A DNA stretch of 5,392 bases from an uncultured Oscillospiraceae bacterium (GTDB taxonomy: Bacteria > Bacillota > Clostridia > Oscillospirales > Acutalibacteraceae): the NCBI GenBank assembly GCA_900543305.1, contig UQQZ01000119.1, forward strand, positions 1 to 5,392, given 5' to 3'. Under the pieces are notes generated by a model, which saw only the letters and a list, made by a program, of their open reading frames with translations, was not told where the DNA came from and ran no database searches. Below are positions 1 to 5,392 of this stretch, one piece after another. Position numbers and translations under genes: made by a program. Each line of letters opens with the position of its first letter. Positions within the stretch are counted from its first letter, which is position 1.

Positions 1-1264
1 AAGCGATGGGGCTGCCGAAGCAGGCGGCCATAAAGCCAAAGTTCGGCACCAGGAGCAGAGCCACCACAGCCCGGGCCACCATTTCAAAGACGCCGGCGAA
101 CATGGCCAATTTGCTGTAACCCATGCCCTGGATCAGCAGCCGGATCACGTTGACCCCGGCCAGGGGAATGTAGAAGGCAGCCTGGACCACCAGGAACTGG
201 TATGCCTGGTCGATGATGGCCACTTCGGCGCTGTCCACAAAGAGAAGGGTCAGAGGCTTGCCAAAGAGGAGGATCACCACCAGGGCAGCCAGAGAGTAAA
301 TGCTGCCGATGATCATCCCGGCCCGAAGACCTGCACCGATCCGGTCCCCCCGGCGAGCGCCGATATTCTGGCCCCCGTAGGTGGACATGGACACGCTCAG
401 AGCGTCAAAGACACAGGCAAAAAGCTGATGGAGCTTATTGGCGGCGGTAACCGCAGCCACCACCACGGAGCCCAGACCATTGACGGAGGTTTGCAGCAAA
501 ATGCTGCCGATAGCGGTGATGGAGCTCTGCAGCCCCATAGGCACGCCCATGGAAAGGAGCCGGACCATGTACTGGGGGCGGGGTTTCAGGTCATCCCGGG
601 AAATGTGGAGCAGGGGGAATTTCTTCCAGATAAACACCAGGCAGGACAGGCCGGAGATTCCCTGGGAGATCACCGTAGCCCAAGCGGCGCCTGCCACGCC
701 CAGAGGGATCACCAGGATCAGCAGCAGGTCCAGGACAATGTTCAGCAGGGAAGCCACCACCAAAAAGATCACTGGGGTCCGGCTGTCCCCCACGGCCCGC
801 AGCAGACCGGCCAGCACATTGTAGAGGACAATGGTGGGAATGCCCAGGAAGATCACCACAATGTAGTTGTAGGCGTCGTCGATGATGTCTGCCGGGGTGT
901 TCATCCACTGGAGAATGAGCCGGCACAGGGCCACGGTGGCCACGGTAAACACCAGGGAGAAGGCCGCCGCCAGCCAGATGATGTTGCCCACGAAGCGTTT
1001 GAGCTCCTTAAAGTCCTTGGAGCCGAAGGTCTGGGCCACAGGAATGGCAAATCCGGCGCAGGTGCCCAGACAGAAGCCCAGGATCAGGAAGTTGATGGAG
1101 CCGGTGGATCCCACTGCCGCCAGAGGCCCCGTGCCCAGGAAGCGGCCCACGATCACCGTGTCCACCATGGAATAGAACTGTTGGAACAAGTTGCCGAACA
1201 TGAGAGGGACGGCGAAACTCAACACCAATTTCATGGGCGAACCCACGGTCATATCTTTTGTCAT
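1..1264 (-). CDS. MATE family efflux transporter, 3' end beyond left edge
   Basis: This is an inner-membrane antiporter of the MATE family (MatE domains), which exports drugs or other organic cations in exchange for Na+ or H+. The ATG at 1262-1264 opens a frame that stays open to the left edge, giving 421 residues with no stop; clostridial members are usually about 450, so roughly 30 residues are missing. The protein is very hydrophobic, with about eleven predicted helices visible in two homologous halves. Family marks are GSPMKLVLSFAVP at 8-20, VDTVIVGRFLG at 34-44 (acidic D35 in helix 1), the GDSRTP loop at 159-164 with NIVLD at 175-179, and YGGQNIGA at 296-303 opening the second half. A GGAGGAG ribosome site lies 8 bases before the start. 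A separate promoter and the upstream terminator make it its own unit, not part of the glucosidase operon. The substrate cannot be predicted. Confidence 0.93.
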   Translation of the reverse strand, partial: MTKDMTVGSPMKLVLSFAVPLMFGNLFQQFYSMVDTVIVGRFLGTGPLAAVGSTGSINFLILGFCLGTCAGFAIPVAQTFGSKDFKELKRFVGNIIWLAAAFSLVFTVATVALCRLILQWMNTPADIIDDAYNYIVVIFLGIPTIVLYNVLAGLLRAVGDSRTPVIFLVVASLLNIVLDLLLILVIPLGVAGAAWATVISQGISGLSCLVFIWKKFPLLHISRDDLKPRPQYMVRLLSMGVPMGLQSSITAIGSILLQTSVNGLGSVVVAAVTAANKLHQLFACVFDALSVSMSTYGGQNIGARRGDRIGAGLRAGMIIGSIYSLAALVVILLFGKPLTLLFVDSAEVAIIDQAYQFLVVQAAFYIPLAGVNVIRLLIQGMGYSKLAMFAGVFEMVARAVVALLLVPNFGFMAACFGSPIA

Positions 1265-1272
1265 GGCAAATA

Positions 1273-1279
1273 CTCCTCC
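1273..1279 (-). promoter_or_regulatory. Ribosome binding site of the MATE gene
   Basis: The minus strand reads GGAGGAG, 8 bases before the ATG at 1262-1264. This near-perfect anti-16S match with ideal spacing fixes that ATG as the start over the in-frame ATG four codons later. Confidence 0.85.
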
Positions 1280-1285
1280 AAAAGG

Positions 1286-1304
1286 GAACCTCCCAGCGAG
1301 GTTC
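1286..1304 (-). other. Leader hairpin before the MATE gene
   Basis: A perfect 7-bp inverted repeat (GAACCTC / GAGGTTC, 5-base loop) lies between the predicted promoter and the ribosome site, so it would form in the 5' leader of the MATE mRNA. On the plus strand it is followed by GTTTTTT, so it could instead stop antisense transcripts leaving the MATE gene. On the minus strand it is followed by CCCTTTT, a poor terminator tail. The stem holds CCTC, which could alternatively pair with the GAGG of the ribosome site. The function is open; only the repeat itself is certain. Confidence 0.5.
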
Positions 1305-1325
1305 GTTTTTTCGAAAAACAGCTAC

Positions 1326-1354
1326 ATATTACACAAGGAACCGGGAAAGTGCAA
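1326..1354 (-). promoter_or_regulatory. Putative sigma-A promoter of the MATE gene
   Basis: On the minus strand, TTGCAC (-35, 1349-1354) and TAATAT (-10, 1326-1331) are separated by exactly 17 bases. Transcription would begin near 1319, giving a leader of about 55 bases that includes the hairpin and ribosome site. Each hexamer differs from consensus by two bases. Confidence 0.6.
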
Positions 1355-1440
1355 TGCCCTTTTGCCAATTTATTGAGCTAAAATCCAATTTCGGCGTTTT
1401 TCGCAAAAAAATGTTCCCAGGCTTCCCAGATTTTGCAAAA

Positions 1441-1469
1441 GTTAAGGAGGGGTAAAGGCCCTGTAAAGG
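1441..1469. repeat. Three 7-bp direct repeats at 11-bp period, possible regulator site
   Basis: The plus strand carries GTTAAGG (1441-1447), GTAAAGG (1452-1458) and GTAAAGG (1463-1469), with 4-base spacers AGGG and CCCT. The period is exactly 11 bp, so the copies face the same side of the helix. Seven-base direct repeats with 4-base gaps are the usual layout of sites for OmpR/PhoB-type winged-helix response regulators. The block lies just past the glucosidase terminator and about 90 bp upstream of the MATE -35. No regulator gene is visible in the window, so the role is inferred. Confidence 0.5.
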
Positions 1470-1483
1470 GTTTCAATCTCCGC

Positions 1484-1521
1484 AAAAAAGCCCGGCCCCT
1501 GACATCAGGGACTGGGCTTTT
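1484..1521 (-). terminator. Intrinsic terminator of the alpha-glucosidase gene (bidirectional shape)
   Basis: Arms at 1486-1502 and 1505-1521 can pair over 17 positions with one wobble and one mismatch; the GC core is GCCC..CCCTGA / TCAGGG..GGGC. Read on the minus strand, the hairpin starts 13 bases after the stop codon and ends in TTTTTT (1489 down to 1484). The far arm ends in TTTT on the plus strand, so it could also stop transcripts from the other side. Confidence 0.85.
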
Positions 1522-1534
1522 GGCAAGGCAAACG

Positions 1535-3202
1535 TTACAGAGTTTCCTGGGGCACCAGGAAAAGGGTGGATTCATAGGGCCGCAGAGAGGTGCCCTGATA
1601 GCCCCCCTCCCGGTCGTAGGAGGAGAGGAGAACCTGGGCTCCCTGGGGAATCAGATCCTGAGGAGCCTCCACCGGCTGGTCGGAGAAGTTGTGGACCGCC
1701 AGCAGAGTTTCCCGGTCATAGGGACGCCGATAGGCAAGCAGAGAGGGCACCGGTGTCTTCACCGGCTCAAAGCCTCCCCGGGCCAGGGCGGGATGTTCTT
1801 TCCGCAGGGCGATCAGGTTCCGGTAAAAGCTCCAGATAGAGTGAGGATCCTTCTGCTGGGCCGCGGCGTTGATGGTGGTGTAGTTGGGATTGACCCCCAG
1901 CCAGGGCGTGCCCGTGGTAAAGCCTCCGTTGGGAGAGTCGTCCCACTGCATGGGGGTGCGGGCGTTGTCCCGGCTTTCCAGCTGAACCGTGCGGAGGGCT
2001 TCCTGGGGATCCTTCCCCTCCAGTACCAGCTGCTGGTACCGGTTCCGGGCGTCCAGGTCGTTGTACTGGTCGATGGAGGAAAAGGCCATGTTGGTCATGC
2101 CCAATTCTTCGCCCTGATAGAGGAAGGGGGTGCCGGGCAGAGTGTGGAGGACCATGCCCAGCAGCTTGGCGGAAGTTTCCCAGTACTCCCGGTCATTGCC
2201 GTACAGGGACACCTGACGGGGCTTGTCATGGTTGCTGAAGAACCGGGCCCACCAGCCCCGTTCTCCCATGAGCTCCCAGCCCTGGACCGCCTCTGATAGA
2301 ATCTTCTCCGGGGACCAGGTGGCGATCTCCACCACCGGAGCCACAAAGGGGATGGCCATATTGAATTCCCGCCGGTCCGGGTCCACGTAGTCGGCAATTT
2401 CCTGGGGAGAGGAAACGGAGATCTCCCCCACCGTGACCATGTTGTGGGGGCCGAAGACCCGGTCGTGCATGCCCCGGATATAGTCGTGGGTCAATTTCCG
2501 GCCGGCAATGTGGCCGGAGAAAATGGAATAGCCGTCAGGCTGAGGCGGCAGAGGGGAATCGGGGAAATCCTGGGGCTTGTCCAGGTAGCTGATAGCGTCC
2601 ACCCGGAAGCCGTCCACCCCTTTTTGAGCCCACCAGTCCATCATGGTGTAGATCTCCTCCCGCAGCTTGGGGTTGGCCCAGTTCAGGTCAGGCTGCTTCT
2701 TGGAGAAGATGTGCAGGTAATACTGGCCCCGGGCAGGCTCAAACTCCCAGGCGCTTCCCCCGAACACGGACCCCCAGTTGTTGGGAGGGCCGCCCTGGGG
2801 AGAGGGATCCCGCCAGATGTAGTAATCGCTCTTGTCGTTATCCCGGGAGGTTCGGGACTGGCGGAACCAGGGGTGCTCGTCGGAAGAGTGGTTGACCACC
2901 AGGTCCATGATCACTCGGATGCCCCGGCTGTGGCAGGCGTCCCGGAGCCGTTCCCAATCGGCCATGGTGCCAAACTCCTCCATGATGTCCTGGTAGTCGG
3001 AGATGTCATAGCCGTTGTCGTCGTTGGGGGAGCGGTATACGGGGGAAAGCCACAGGGCATTGACTCCCAGCTCCTGCAAATAGTCAATCCGGCTCAAAAT
3101 CCCAGGCAAATCTCCGATGCCGTCCCCGTTGGAATCCTGAAAGCTGCGGGGATAAATCTGGTAGACCACCAGGTCTTTTATCCAATCTTGTTCCGGTCTC
3201 AT
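1535..3202 (-). CDS. GH13 alpha-glucosidase (oligo-1,6-glucosidase / maltase type)
   Basis: This intracellular alpha-glucosidase releases glucose from the non-reducing ends of short alpha-glucans taken up by the cell. The full 555 residues match the usual 550-560 of the family, and there is no signal peptide. The TIM barrel starts at VVYQIYPRSF (12-21), followed by the metal-binding loop DSNGDGIGD (23-31) and region I DLVVNH (100-105). QPDLNW (170-175) is the region V signature of the oligo-1,6-glucosidase subfamily. GFRVDA (198-203) carries nucleophile D202, VGE (258-260) acid/base E260, and FFSNHD (321-326) the third acid D326. A beta-sandwich C domain fills about the last 75 residues. Residue 203 after the nucleophile is Ala rather than Val, which in this subfamily favours alpha-1,4 over alpha-1,6 bonds. 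It is a single-gene unit with its own promoter and terminator. Trehalose-6-phosphate hydrolase is a less likely alternative, since no PTS or TreR gene is near. Confidence 0.94.
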   Translation of the reverse strand: MRPEQDWIKDLVVYQIYPRSFQDSNGDGIGDLPGILSRIDYLQELGVNALWLSPVYRSPNDDNGYDISDYQDIMEEFGTMADWERLRDACHSRGIRVIMDLVVNHSSDEHPWFRQSRTSRDNDKSDYYIWRDPSPQGGPPNNWGSVFGGSAWEFEPARGQYYLHIFSKKQPDLNWANPKLREEIYTMMDWWAQKGVDGFRVDAISYLDKPQDFPDSPLPPQPDGYSIFSGHIAGRKLTHDYIRGMHDRVFGPHNMVTVGEISVSSPQEIADYVDPDRREFNMAIPFVAPVVEIATWSPEKILSEAVQGWELMGERGWWARFFSNHDKPRQVSLYGNDREYWETSAKLLGMVLHTLPGTPFLYQGEELGMTNMAFSSIDQYNDLDARNRYQQLVLEGKDPQEALRTVQLESRDNARTPMQWDDSPNGGFTTGTPWLGVNPNYTTINAAAQQKDPHSIWSFYRNLIALRKEHPALARGGFEPVKTPVPSLLAYRRPYDRETLLAVHNFSDQPVEAPQDLIPQGAQVLLSSYDREGGYQGTSLRPYESTLFLVPQETL

Positions 3203-3210
3203 GCATTGTG

Positions 3211-3217
3211 CTCCTTT
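3211..3217 (-). promoter_or_regulatory. Ribosome binding site of the alpha-glucosidase gene
   Basis: The minus strand reads AAAGGAG, 8 bases before the ATG at 3200-3202. A second ATG at 3204-3206 is out of frame and too close to this site, so the start at 3202 is preferred. Confidence 0.8.
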
Positions 3218-3255
3218 CTCGGATAGAGGCTCATCTGCCTCCGGAATCCAGTTCC

Positions 3256-3284
3256 ATTATACAGTTTCCCCAAGACAGCCGCAA
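3256..3284 (-). promoter_or_regulatory. Sigma-A promoter of the alpha-glucosidase gene
   Basis: On the minus strand, a perfect TATAAT (3256-3261) sits 17 bases after TTGCGG (3279-3284). Transcription would start near 3249, leaving a leader of about 47 bases before the ATG. This is the best promoter in the window and shows that the glucosidase is transcribed independently of the DegV-family gene. Confidence 0.75.
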
Positions 3285-3285
3285 C

Positions 3286-3298
3286 TTTTTCCGAAAAA
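3286..3298. promoter_or_regulatory. Inverted repeat abutting the glucosidase -35
   Basis: TTTTTC-C-GAAAAA is a perfect 6-bp inverted repeat with a 1-base centre, ending one base from the -35 hexamer. It could be an operator or an upstream AT-rich element. It does not match the catabolite-responsive (cre) consensus. Similar A/T-run palindromes occur at 1307-1318 and 4371-4385. Confidence 0.3.
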
Positions 3299-3374
3299 TT
3301 TTCCTGAGTTTCATAAAATTCTGGTAGAGTTGGCAAAAAGTCCCGCTTCCAAAGGGTCTTCCGGAAAAGGGCGT

Positions 3375-3432
3375 CAAAAAAACCGGTCCCCCAAGGAAGC
3401 AGGCAGGCTTCTTGGCAGGGCCGGTTTTTTGA
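3375..3432 (-). terminator. Intrinsic terminator after the DegV-family gene (bidirectional)
   Basis: A long imperfect hairpin has an outer stem AAAAAACCGG / CCGGTTTTTT and an inner stem CCAAGGAAGC / GCTTCTTGG (one bulged base), separated by a short internal loop and capped by about 6 bases. On the minus strand it ends in TTTTTTT, about 57 bases past the DegV stop. The plus-strand side also ends in TTTTTT, so it can work in both directions. It separates the DegV unit from the glucosidase promoter. Confidence 0.85.
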
Positions 3433-3488
3433 AAAGGTATCTTACAACAGGCGGTTGGGACGGGGCAAACCGGGTCTGGACCAACCTG

Positions 3489-4352
3489 TCAGGATTCCGT
3501 TTCGAAGAGGATTCCCAGGGTGTTGGGACCGCAGTGACAGGCAATGGTGCAGCTGGCGGTGGTGATGTGAATCTCCTTGAAATCCATCACTTCCTGAACC
3601 GTCTTGCGGACCAGCTCCACATAGGAGGGATCGATGGTGGTGTAGGTGATAAACAGGTGACCCCGTTTGATGTTGTCGTACTGGGTCAGTTTGTCTCTCA
3701 CATATTGGGCAAGCACTTTTTTCAGCTGGCCCCGGTATTTTTTTCCCACCCGCATGGAACCGTCCTGGCTGTTGACTTCAATGCAGGGCTTCAGAGCCAG
3801 CAGGTTGGCGCCGATGGCCACCACGGCGGAGCATCTGCCCCCTGCCCGCATGAATTCCAGGGTGTCCAGAATGAAGCTGGCGTGGCAGTGGGGAATAATT
3901 CCCTCCATGGCCTGGGCCACTTCCGCGGCGGACATCCCCGCCTGGATCCGTTCCCCGGCTTCGATGATCTGTAAGCCGATGCCTGTGGACAGATTGCAGC
4001 TGTCGATGGGAAACACCCGGCCGGGAAATTCCCGGGAGGCCAGCACGCAGTTGCGCTGGGAACTGGACAATGCCCCTCCCAGGCAGAAGTGGATCACGTC
4101 GTACCCCTGATCCACCCAGGGCCGGAAGTACTCCACATACTCCTCCACGTTGATGGCCGCTGTCCGGGGCAAAGCCTTTCGGTCCCGGTAGGCCTGAAAA
4201 ATCTCTGACACATGGATATCCACGTTGTCCTGATAATCCTTCCCCTCCAGGATAATGTGGAAGGGGTAGTACTGCACGTCATACCGGGCTTTGAGTTCCT
4301 CGCCCAGGTCACAGGTGCTGTCCGCGCTGAGAATCACTTTTCGTTGTGCCAT
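3489..4352 (-). CDS. DegV family protein (fatty-acid binding, FakB-like)
   Basis: DegV proteins are cytoplasmic two-domain proteins that bind one fatty acid. The studied members (FakB) present it to the kinase FakA, which makes acyl-phosphate for phospholipid synthesis. The 287 residues match the family's usual 280-290. Visible marks are SADSTCDL at 9-16, PRTAAIN at 62-68 (where many members have a T-S-Q type motif), LGGALSSS at 91-98, DSCNLSTGIG at 117-126, LDTLEFMRAGGR at 162-173 with LLALKP at 184-189, and the C-terminal HCGPNTLG at 273-280, whose H273 matches the ligand-contacting histidine of FakB proteins. It has ten cysteines (14, 90, 102, 119, 156, 174, 190, 268, 272, 274), many for this family. 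No FakA gene is in the window. The gene starts 84 bases after a dehydratase activase-related gene with no promoter seen between, suggesting one operon. The ligand is unknown. Confidence 0.92.
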   Translation of the reverse strand: MAQRKVILSADSTCDLGEELKARYDVQYYPFHIILEGKDYQDNVDIHVSEIFQAYRDRKALPRTAAINVEEYVEYFRPWVDQGYDVIHFCLGGALSSSQRNCVLASREFPGRVFPIDSCNLSTGIGLQIIEAGERIQAGMSAAEVAQAMEGIIPHCHASFILDTLEFMRAGGRCSAVVAIGANLLALKPCIEVNSQDGSMRVGKKYRGQLKKVLAQYVRDKLTQYDNIKRGHLFITYTTIDPSYVELVRKTVQEVMDFKEIHITTASCTIACHCGPNTLGILFETES

Positions 4353-4362
4353 AGTTTCAACA

Positions 4363-4369
4363 TCCTCTC
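4363..4369 (-). promoter_or_regulatory. Ribosome binding site of the DegV-family gene
   Basis: The minus strand reads GAGAGGA, 10 bases before the ATG at 4350-4352. The spacing is slightly long and the match weaker than at the other genes, but no better in-frame start is present and the family's N-terminus aligns with this ATG. Confidence 0.6.
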
Positions 4370-4381
4370 TTTTTCCCGTGG

Positions 4382-4432
4382 AAAACTTCCCGGGATTCCC
4401 GCAAGAAGGGTTCTTCCGGCGATTCCGGAAGA
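4382..4432 (-). terminator. Stem-loop pair before the DegV-family gene, possible weak terminator or processing site
   Basis: Right after the upstream gene's stop, 4412-4432 forms a perfect 8-bp stem (TCTTCCGG / CCGGAAGA, 5-base loop), but no T-run follows it on the minus strand. A second, weaker hairpin (4386-4408; 4 + 4 bp around an internal loop) is followed by TTTT at 4385-4382. Together they could reduce read-through or protect the upstream message. Since I see no promoter between them and the DegV start, complete termination is unlikely. Confidence 0.4.
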
Positions 4433-4436
4433 GGGT

Positions 4437-5392
4437 TTACGCGTGAGCGGGGGCGGTGCCGGCAGGAGTTTGCTCTGCCTCTTCCCGATCCCGTTCCTGC
4501 TCCCGGGCCACGGCCAGCATCAGTTTGATCCGGTTTTCCTGGTTCACTTGGGTGGCGCTGGGGTCGTAGTCGATGGGAACAATATTGGCCTGGGGATAAA
4601 TATTTTTCACCTTGCGGATCATCCCCTTGCCCACAATGTGGTTGGGCAGGCAGCCGAAGGGCTGGGCGCAGACCACGTTGCCGTAGCCGCTCTCCACCAG
4701 CTCCATGGCTTCTGCGGTAAGCAGCCAGCCTTCGCCCATTTTACAGCCATAGCCGATGACCTTGCCCGCCAGCTCTTTCAGGTGGGCATAGGGGGCGGGG
4801 GCGGTAAACTGGGGGAATTTCTTCACGGCTGCAATCAGGTCCGTTTCATACTTGGTGAAGTACCATTTCAGCAGGGTGCAGACCTGTTTTTTGGCCTGGT
4901 TGCCTCCGTAAAGCCGGATGTCCTCCAGCCGGTTATCCACCTTGAAGATCATAAAGGCCAGGATGCCGGGGACCATTACCTCGCAATCCTGCTCGAAGAG
5001 GAACTGTTCCAGGTTGTTGTTGGCCAGGGGAGAATATTTCACGTAGATTTCTCCCACTACGCCCACTTTGGTTTTCACCACATTCCGGCGTTTTACGTCG
5101 GCAAAGGACTGGGCAATCTGATCGAAATACTCCCGGACCTCCCGCTGGGAGAAGGCTTTTCCCTCCTCGAAGAGTTTGGTCAGTTTCTGGGTCCACTGCT
5201 CCACCAGGCCGTCGCTTTCCCCGGCGTTGACCTCATAGGGCTTTGTCTGATTCTTCAGCAGCATCAGCAGGTCACCGTAGGTCAAGGCGGCAATGGCCCG
5301 GCGCAGCATGGGCAAAGTGATCTTGAACCCGGGATTGGATTCCAGCCCCGACAGGTTCACGGAGATCACCGGGATAAACTCCAGTAGATCGG
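4437..5392 (-). CDS. Acyl-CoA dehydratase activase-related protein, C-terminal part; 5' end beyond right edge
   Basis: This is the C-terminal region of the large clostridial proteins that join BadF/BcrA/HgdC-type ATPase (activase) domains to 2-hydroxyacyl-CoA dehydratase-like domains (COG3580/COG3581, DUF2229 group). Characterised relatives use ATP to drive an electron from an iron-sulfur cluster into a dehydratase or reductase; the exact reaction of this fused family is not established. The frame is open to the edge. The GTG at 5367-5369 is internal, because DLLEFIPVISVNLSGLE reads through it in family-like sequence. Numbering from that GTG: SNPGFKITLP 11-20, VGVVGEIYVKYSPLANN 102-118, GCKMGEGWL 208-216 and VCAQPFGCLPNHIVGKG 233-249, with cysteines 129, 164, 209, 234 and 240; C209, C234 and C240 are possible cluster ligands. 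The last 25 or so residues are charged and then Ala/Pro-rich, probably a disordered tail. It is probably co-transcribed with the DegV-family gene. About 317 residues are visible; full members often exceed 1,000. Confidence 0.85.
   Translation of the reverse strand, partial: DLLEFIPVISVNLSGLESNPGFKITLPMLRRAIAALTYGDLLMLLKNQTKPYEVNAGESDGLVEQWTQKLTKLFEEGKAFSQREVREYFDQIAQSFADVKRRNVVKTKVGVVGEIYVKYSPLANNNLEQFLFEQDCEVMVPGILAFMIFKVDNRLEDIRLYGGNQAKKQVCTLLKWYFTKYETDLIAAVKKFPQFTAPAPYAHLKELAGKVIGYGCKMGEGWLLTAEAMELVESGYGNVVCAQPFGCLPNHIVGKGMIRKVKNIYPQANIVPIDYDPSATQVNQENRIKLMLAVAREQERDREEAEQTPAGTAPAHA

Noticed and set aside
428..1381. Plus-strand open frame of 317 codons opposite the MATE gene
   Set aside because: The His/Gln/Gly-rich translation is typical of the reverse complement of a membrane-protein gene. 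The minus-strand MATE frame fits family motifs throughout.
1441..1450. Plus-strand AAGGAGG, looking like a ribosome site
   Set aside because: No start codon follows at a usable distance, and the block is better explained as part of the 11-bp-period direct repeats.
1433..2296. Plus-strand open frame of 287 codons, with others at 2444-3226 and 3201-3974
   Set aside because: They are antisense to the glucosidase and DegV genes, run through terminators and promoters, and have low-complexity translations without domains.
3256..3298. Catabolite-repression (cre) site at the glucosidase promoter
   Set aside because: A CcpA site was expected for a sugar hydrolase, but no sequence matching TGNAANCGNNNNCA was found around the promoter.
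3479..3488. Imperfect inverted repeat CAGGTTGG / CCAACCGCCTG around 3449-3488 just after the DegV stop
   Set aside because: The arms are separated by a long loop, one arm has a two-base bulge, and no T-run follows; the real terminator is at 3375-3432.
4212..5387. Long plus-strand open frame (391 codons) opposite the activase-related and DegV genes
   Set aside because: It lies antisense to two well-supported genes, spans the gap between them, starts inside the DegV gene without a ribosome site, and its His/Gly/Gln/Val-rich product resembles no family. It is the shadow of GC-rich codon use.
1..5392. Defence, mobile-element or biosynthetic cluster
   Set aside because: No transposase, integrase, toxin-antitoxin, nuclease, CRISPR repeat or biosynthetic gene was found; the genes are ordinary metabolic and transport genes in independent units.

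Overview
This is a GC-rich bacterial chromosomal segment in which every supported gene lies on the minus strand. Strong GGAGG-type ribosome sites, CTG/ATC/GGC-rich codon use and the gene families (clostridial-type MATE transporter, DegV-family protein, acyl-CoA dehydratase activase-related protein) suggest an anaerobic Firmicute. A high-GC clostridium of the Oscillospiraceae type is the best guess, inferred from the proteins and composition only.

Read in the direction of transcription (right to left): (1) 5392-4437 is the C-terminal part of a large acyl-CoA dehydratase activase-related protein that enters from beyond the right edge. (2) An 83-base gap with two stem-loops but no recognisable promoter leads into a complete DegV-family gene (4352-3489), so these two genes are probably co-transcribed. 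(3) A strong bidirectional terminator (3375-3432) closes that unit. (4) A complete cytoplasmic GH13 alpha-glucosidase (3202-1535) follows, with its own consensus-like sigma-A promoter (TTGCGG-17-TATAAT) and its own terminator (1484-1521). (5) After a 270-base gap holding three 7-bp direct repeats at an 11-bp period, a promoter and a leader hairpin, comes a MATE-family efflux transporter (1264 to beyond the left edge).

The window therefore holds three separate transcription units: a putative fatty-acid/acyl-CoA pair, a single-gene oligosaccharide hydrolase, and a multidrug/cation antiporter. Nothing in it ties the three into one system. There are no mobile elements, CRISPR arrays, tRNA/rRNA genes or phage genes. 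The long plus-strand open frames are shadows of the minus-strand genes. I do not see a clearly new biological system. The most interesting leads are the phased direct repeats upstream of the MATE gene and the cysteine-rich DegV protein next to a dehydratase activase.
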